Origin: an uncultured bacterium
GTDB taxonomy: Bacteria > Methylomirabilota > Methylomirabilia > Rokubacteriales > CSP1-6
Assembly (NCBI GenBank): GCA_946479205.1
Contig: CAMLFJ010000091.1
Span: forward strand, 1 to 9,127
Direction of reading: 5' to 3'
Length of the DNA: 9,127 bases
Of the stretch, positions 6,017 through 9,127 are shown one piece after another. Below the pieces are notes generated by a model, which was not told the DNA's origin, made no database searches, and saw nothing but the letters and a program-made list of their open reading frames with translations. Position 1 is the stretch's first letter, and each line of letters begins with the position of its first letter. The position numbers were made by a program, and so were the translations under genes.

Positions 6017-6190
6017 TCAGCGCCACCGGTGATGCCATTCACCGCCCCAGACCCACCAGGGACGCGGCGCGACGACCACCGCCGGCGGAGGAGCCACGTA
6101 GATGCCCGCGGCGGGGGGAAGGGGCTGCGTGTAGACCGCGCAGCCGCCAAGCAGCAGCGCGCCGAGCAAGAATTCGATCGTCCTTCTCAT
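6017..6190 (-). CDS. Small Pro/Val- and Trp-rich lipoprotein
   Basis: This 57-residue protein starts MRRTIEFLLGALLLGGCAVY. It has a short charged N-terminus, a hydrophobic run and a lipobox-like LGGC with C17 as the predicted lipidated residue. The mature part of about 40 residues is rich in Pro, Val and Ala and ends in a Trp/His/Arg-rich tail (WWVWGGEWHHRWR). Many proteobacteria-like genomes carry such tiny lipoproteins with repeated W and H. They are assumed to sit at the outer membrane, but their function is unknown. The ATG at 6190 was chosen because AGGAGG (6204-6199 on the minus strand) precedes it by 8 nt; a GTG at 6199 in the same frame would overlap that site. It is the last gene of the minus-strand block, 45 nt after the VOC gene, and its ribosome binding site lies in a potential hairpin. 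Confidence 0.7.
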   Translation of the reverse strand: MRRTIEFLLGALLLGGCAVYTQPLPPAAGIYVAPPPAVVVAPRPWWVWGGEWHHRWR

Positions 6191-6198
6191 GACCAGCA

Positions 6199-6226
6199 CC
6201 TCCTGCCCTTGAGACGCGGCGGGAGG
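6199..6226 (-). promoter_or_regulatory. Hairpin that would mask the lipoprotein ribosome binding site
   Basis: On the minus strand CCTCCCGCC (6226-6218) can pair with GGCAGGAGG (6207-6199) over 9 positions with one C-A mismatch, around a 10-nt loop. The 3' arm contains the AGGAGG of the lipoprotein gene. In an mRNA running through from the VOC gene this would reduce translation or act as an intercistronic stability element. I derived the pairing by hand and calculated no folding energy. Confidence 0.4.
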
Positions 6227-6235
6227 CCCGGCAGT

Positions 6236-7108
6236 TTACGACCCCACGAACCCGATGTAGGCGCCGGCCGCGTGCGGCGGCGGCACCAGCAGGGCGCGCT
6301 CGCCGGTGTTGCGCACCCCCTCGACCACGTCGGGGACCCGGTGGTCGGCCAGCGCGCGCGCGGCCGCCGCGAGATCGCGCGTACGGTGCAGCACCTGGAA
6401 CGGCCCTGGGCCGCGTCGGGCCAGCGCCTCCGCGGCCGGGCCCGGCTCCATGGGCTGGGCCACCGTGAGCCCGGTGGGGCCGAGGTCGAACACCGCCATG
6501 TCCGCCTTGATCACCGCGCCCCGGTGGATCGCGGGCACCGGCCGCCCGAGCACGCGCGCGTAGGTGCGGGCGGACGCGGCCACGTCGGGCACCGCCACGT
6601 ACACGCGCTCGACGCGCGTGACGCCGTTCGGATGCCTCGGCAGGGTCGCCGCGTGCGCCTTCCGCTCCGCGAGCGGGGTCAGGTGCTGGATGAAGAAGAT
6701 CGGCAGGGCATCCCGCGGGCCCAGAAACGCGGCGTGCCACCGCAGCTCCTGACCCTGCAGGGAGCGCCGTCCCCCATCTCGGATCTCGCCCACGTCGACG
6801 CCGCGCGCGCGCATCGCGGCGACGTCCGCGGCCAGGTCGTCGCTCTGCAGTGCCACGATCCGGAACCCGCCGCCTTGATCCAGATACTCGGCGAGGCCCG
6901 CGTCCGGGCTGCCGGGCACCACCGCGCTCCGATCGCGGATGCTCAGGATCTCGAGATAGTCCTCGTCGTGGAAGGCGATCGCGTTGTGGGTCGGCCGGCC
7001 GGTATGCGAGCCGCCGGGGTAGACGGTGAACCCGAGGCGCGTATAGGTTTCGATTCCCTTGGCCAGGTCCGGCACGCAGATCATCGCGTGGTCGATGCGG
7101 GTCAGCAC
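6236..7108 (-). CDS. Two-module VOC/glyoxalase-like domain protein
   Basis: This 290-residue cytosolic protein belongs to the vicinal oxygen chelate superfamily. Seen: an N-terminal module opens with IDHAMICVPDL (5-15), then LGFTVYPGGSHTGRPTHNA and YLEIL (51-55), close to the glyoxalase-like domain pattern of an initial DH, a GTHN loop and a YLEL strand. H7 and E53 are plausible metal ligands. The segment LPIFFIQHL (135-143) is also characteristic. A second module begins near 166 (VERVYVAVPDVAASARTYARVLG) but lacks a histidine in its first strand, so it is probably degenerate. VOC enzymes include dioxygenases, lyases and isomerases; the reaction here is unknown. The GTG at 7108 lies 10 nt after the LivJ-like gene stop with only a weak AGGGG site, suggesting translational coupling. 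The next in-frame ATG (residue 9) would cut into the first strand. Confidence 0.82.
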   Translation of the reverse strand: MLTRIDHAMICVPDLAKGIETYTRLGFTVYPGGSHTGRPTHNAIAFHDEDYLEILSIRDRSAVVPGSPDAGLAEYLDQGGGFRIVALQSDDLAADVAAMRARGVDVGEIRDGGRRSLQGQELRWHAAFLGPRDALPIFFIQHLTPLAERKAHAATLPRHPNGVTRVERVYVAVPDVAASARTYARVLGRPVPAIHRGAVIKADMAVFDLGPTGLTVAQPMEPGPAAEALARRGPGPFQVLHRTRDLAAAARALADHRVPDVVEGVRNTGERALLVPPPHAAGAYIGFVGS

Positions 7109-7118
7109 GCGGGCGCCC

Positions 7119-8372
7119 CTAGCACGCCTTGCAAGGAGGGTAGTCGCGGTTGTACACGGGCAGCTTCAGGTACTCCTCCGGCTTGTAGGTCCAGAACTGC
7201 GAGATCGCCGGGAAGGTGTGGATGACGGTGTTCTGCAGCTCCCCGCCCTTGCGCTCGACCTTGCGGACGTAGATGTTCTGGACCGGATTGCCCCACTGGT
7301 CGAGCTTCACCGACCCGCGGGGCGCGTCGGGGATCTCGACCTTGCGGAACGCGGCCATGAACCTCTCGCGGTCCTCCACGTTGCCCCCGACCACCTTCGC
7401 GGCCTCGTTGATCCAGCGCGCGCTCGTGTAGCAGGTCTCCGCGAAGTAGGACGGCACCTTGCCGTACTTCTTGCGGTAGTCCGCCACGAACCTCCGGTTG
7501 GCCGGCGTGTCGAGCGCGGCGCTGAACATGAGGGGCGTGACGTAGCCGAGAGTCTCGTCGCCGAAGTTTGGCAGGATCGACTCATCCACGATCACCGCCC
7601 CGCCTATCACCGGGAGCTTGCCGTACAGTCCCGCGTCCCGGTACTGGACCGGGAAGCGGAGCGAGGACGGTACCGCCAGGATGATGAAGGCCGCGTCGGC
7701 CTCGCGCTTGATCTGGCTGAGGTAGGGGGCCAGATCGTTGGTGCCGAGCGGGGCCCACAGCTTCTGGATGATCTGCCCGCCCGCCTCCTCGAAGCTCCGC
7801 TGGAAACCACCCACCACCTCGTAGCCGAAGGCGTAGTCGCTCCCGAACACCGCGACCTTCTTGTAGCCCAGGGTCTTCGCCGCGTACTCCCCGAACGGGT
7901 GCGACGGCTGGCTCCCGGTCCACCCGAGGCGCACCACCCACTTCGACGGCTTCCGCTGGGTGAGATCGTCGGCCGCGATCACCGGGAAGATGGTGGGCAT
8001 CTTGTATTCGTCGGCCTTCGGGGCCAGGGCGTACCCGATGTGCGCGAACACCTCGCCCACCACCATATCCACCTGATCGCTCTCGACGAACTTGCGGAAC
8101 TTGGTGATGGCGGTGCCCGGATTACCCGCGGTGTCCTCGACGATCAGCTCGACCTTCCGGCCCGCGATCTGGTGCCCGGCCTCCTCCAGGTACATCTCGA
8201 ACCCGTTGACGGTGTCGCGCCCGACCTGGGCGGCACCGCCGGTGAGCGGGGCCAGGAAGCCGATCTTGATCGGCTTCTTCGCCTGCGCGGCGGCGGGCGG
8301 CGAGAGGGCGATCCCACCGGTCAGGAGCAGCAGGCCCAGGAGCCAGATCGAGAGCGCGTGTCGTGAGCGCAT
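7119..8372 (-). CDS. LivJ-type (branched-chain amino acid family) ABC transporter substrate-binding protein
   Basis: This 417-residue periplasmic protein belongs to the Peripla_BP_6 family. Seen: a signal peptide at 1-31 (MRSRHALSIW, hydrophobic run, PPAAAQA before KK), then IKIGFLAPLTGGAAQVGRD at 35-53, the classic opening of this family. VELIVEDTAGNP (74-85), KKVAVFGSDYAFGYE (171-185) and the C-terminal FPAISQFWTYKPEEYLKLPVY block are further landmarks. The very end is PPCKAC, a CxxC with C414 and C417, plus one more cysteine at C314. Family members bind amino acids, amides, urea or aromatic acids; the ligand is unknown. No LivH, LivM, LivG or LivF gene is in view, so it is an orphan here. 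The ATG at 8372 is 2 nt after the transglycosylase stop, with GGGGAG inside that gene's end, implying coupling. The frame stays open upstream of 8372 without a signal peptide, so that part was not used. Confidence 0.92.
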   Translation of the reverse strand: MRSRHALSIWLLGLLLLTGGIALSPPAAAQAKKPIKIGFLAPLTGGAAQVGRDTVNGFEMYLEEAGHQIAGRKVELIVEDTAGNPGTAITKFRKFVESDQVDMVVGEVFAHIGYALAPKADEYKMPTIFPVIAADDLTQRKPSKWVVRLGWTGSQPSHPFGEYAAKTLGYKKVAVFGSDYAFGYEVVGGFQRSFEEAGGQIIQKLWAPLGTNDLAPYLSQIKREADAAFIILAVPSSLRFPVQYRDAGLYGKLPVIGGAVIVDESILPNFGDETLGYVTPLMFSAALDTPANRRFVADYRKKYGKVPSYFAETCYTSARWINEAAKVVGGNVEDRERFMAAFRKVEIPDAPRGSVKLDQWGNPVQNIYVRKVERKGGELQNTVIHTFPAISQFWTYKPEEYLKLPVYNRDYPPCKAC

Positions 8373-8374
8373 GG

Positions 8375-9127
8375 CTATCTCCCCGCTGAGATGCTGGATT
8401 CTCCGGCGGCCAGCCGGGCGAACTGGCGCTTCATGCCGTTGACCTGCGCGAGATACCGGGCGACGTCGTGATCGCCGCACTGCTGGCCCGGGGTGAGGCG
8501 GAAGCCGCGGCGCGCGTGGGCGTCGCCCGCGCCCTCGCCGCAGAGATGGATGAGGGCGGCCAGGTCCTGCTTCTGGCGGGGCGTCGCGGTGACGATGCGC
8601 CGGCGCTCCAGCGTGCGCGCGACCATGCGATCGAGCATCGCCGAGGTCAGCTCGACCGCGTGGCTCGGCAGCACGCGCGTGTAGAGCCCCCGGAACCAGC
8701 ACTCGTCCTCGGCCACCACGTGATCGCGCACGCAGAAGCGCTTCGCCTCCCGGAAGGTGGGATCGGTGATCTGGTACATGCCGACCGCGCTCGACGCGGG
8801 ACGGTACACCTCGAACGGGTGCCACGCCACCTGCCAGCGCCAGTAGGTGCGGGCCACCGGGTCGCCCGCGCCCTCGACCTGGGCGAGCGCGGCGAGCAGC
8901 TCGGGGGTAATGGTGGCGGTCGCGTGGCGGCGGAAGAGCGGCGCGTAGCTGCGCCAGGTCTCGGCGGGCGCCTTGGTGAGCGTACCGCTCACCGGGAAGA
9001 ACAGCTCGCTCGGCTTGCGGATCACCTGGTACGTCCAGTTCACCGCCGACCAGACGATCACGAGTGCGATCGCGAACACCACGAGGCGCACCGCGAGCGG
9101 CGCCGCGAGCAAGAGCCGGCCCGCGCG
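8375..9127 (-). CDS. Membrane-anchored lytic transglycosylase (SLT-like fold), 5' end probably cut by the window edge
   Basis: Seen: the frame is open from the right edge to a TAG at 8377-8375. Counting from the first usable start codon, a TTG at 9112, the protein has 245 residues. That TTG has no ribosome binding site and the frame stays open beyond it, so the true start may lie outside the window. A hydrophobic segment (about 4-25) is an N-terminal anchor or signal. The catalytic domain follows: ELLAALAQVEGAGDPVA (71-87), with E80 as the candidate catalytic glutamate, then SSAVGMYQIT (107-116), matching the S-x-x-G-x-x-Q-I motif of soluble lytic transglycosylases. Four cysteines (C127, C138, C191, C212) in the periplasmic part could form two disulfides. 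Such enzymes cleave peptidoglycan between MurNAc and GlcNAc. Its stop is 2 nt before the LivJ-like start, so the two genes are almost certainly co-transcribed. The family is not a standard named Slt/Mlt type that I can assign. Confidence 0.78.
   Translation of the reverse strand, partial: RAGRLLLAAPLAVRLVVFAIALVIVWSAVNWTYQVIRKPSELFFPVSGTLTKAPAETWRSYAPLFRRHATATITPELLAALAQVEGAGDPVARTYWRWQVAWHPFEVYRPASSAVGMYQITDPTFREAKRFCVRDHVVAEDECWFRGLYTRVLPSHAVELTSAMLDRMVARTLERRRIVTATPRQKQDLAALIHLCGEGAGDAHARRGFRLTPGQQCGDHDVARYLAQVNGMKRQFARLAAGESSISAGR

Noticed and set aside
6029..7225. 398-codon plus-strand frame antisense to the VOC protein
   Set aside because: His/Arg/Gly-rich sequence without family motifs. 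The opposite strand has clear VOC landmarks.
7059..8366. 435-codon plus-strand frame antisense to the LivJ-type protein
   Set aside because: Composition is Arg/Leu/Val/Asp-rich as in other shadows of GC-rich genes, and the minus strand encodes an intact binding protein with a signal peptide.
8373..8825. Upstream extension of the LivJ-type protein to 8825
   Set aside because: It would bury the signal peptide 151 residues inside the protein and overlap the transglycosylase gene in another frame. The ATG at 8372 has a ribosome binding site.
1..9127. CRISPR array, tRNA/rRNA, insertion sequence, toxin-antitoxin pair or phage island
   Set aside because: No regular repeat-spacer pattern, tRNA-like cloverleaf, transposase motif or inverted-repeat ends were seen. 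Genes are tightly packed and compositionally uniform.

Overview
This is a very GC-rich window (clearly above 65% by eye), densely packed with short gaps, start/stop overlaps and purine-rich ribosome binding sites. It contains only protein-coding genes and small regulatory structures. I see no rRNA, tRNA, CRISPR array, insertion sequence or phage gene. The gene mix is an F420-type luciferase-like oxidoreductase, a NitT/TauT-type ABC importer, a short MetE-like protein, a crotonase, a VOC protein and a LivJ-type binding protein. That mix suggests an uncultured, metabolically versatile Gram-negative soil or groundwater bacterium, such as Rokubacteria/Methylomirabilota, Binatota or a beta- or deltaproteobacterial lineage. 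The taxonomic guess is inference only. Signal peptides and a lipobox protein fit an envelope with a periplasm.

Layout. Positions 1-340 (minus) hold the N-terminal 113 residues of an LLM-class, probably F420-dependent, oxidoreductase that runs off the left edge. Positions 341-467 are a divergent control region with a good minus-strand promoter and phased short repeats. Positions 468-5618 (plus) form one apparent operon: NitT/TauT-type binding protein, permease, ATPase, second permease, stand-alone MetE-like catalytic domain and enoyl-CoA hydratase/isomerase-like protein. The three ABC membrane and ATPase genes are joined by GTGA overlaps. A perfect hairpin follows the crotonase stop codon, and then comes a small exported cupredoxin-like protein (5667-5990). 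A second hairpin separates it from the convergent minus-strand block.

The minus-strand block (9127 down to 6017) reads: membrane-anchored lytic transglycosylase (probably cut by the right edge), LivJ-type substrate-binding protein, two-domain VOC/glyoxalase-like protein, and a 57-residue Pro/Trp-rich lipoprotein. The first three are spaced by 2 and 10 nt, so they are very probably co-transcribed. The lipoprotein follows after 45 nt, with its ribosome binding site inside a potential hairpin.

How the genes may work together (inference). The plus-strand operon looks like an uptake-plus-catabolism cassette. An importer with two distinct permeases would bring in a small organic or sulfur/nitrogen compound. 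A MetE-like zinc enzyme may transfer a methyl or alkyl group from it to a thiol, and a crotonase-fold enzyme would process a CoA thioester. The substrate cannot be read from the sequence. No obviously new defence or mobile system is visible. The most interesting points are the MetE-like/crotonase/two-permease combination, the crotonase lacking one canonical catalytic glutamate, the copper-ligand-poor cupredoxin, and the transglycosylase tightly coupled to an orphan LivJ protein.
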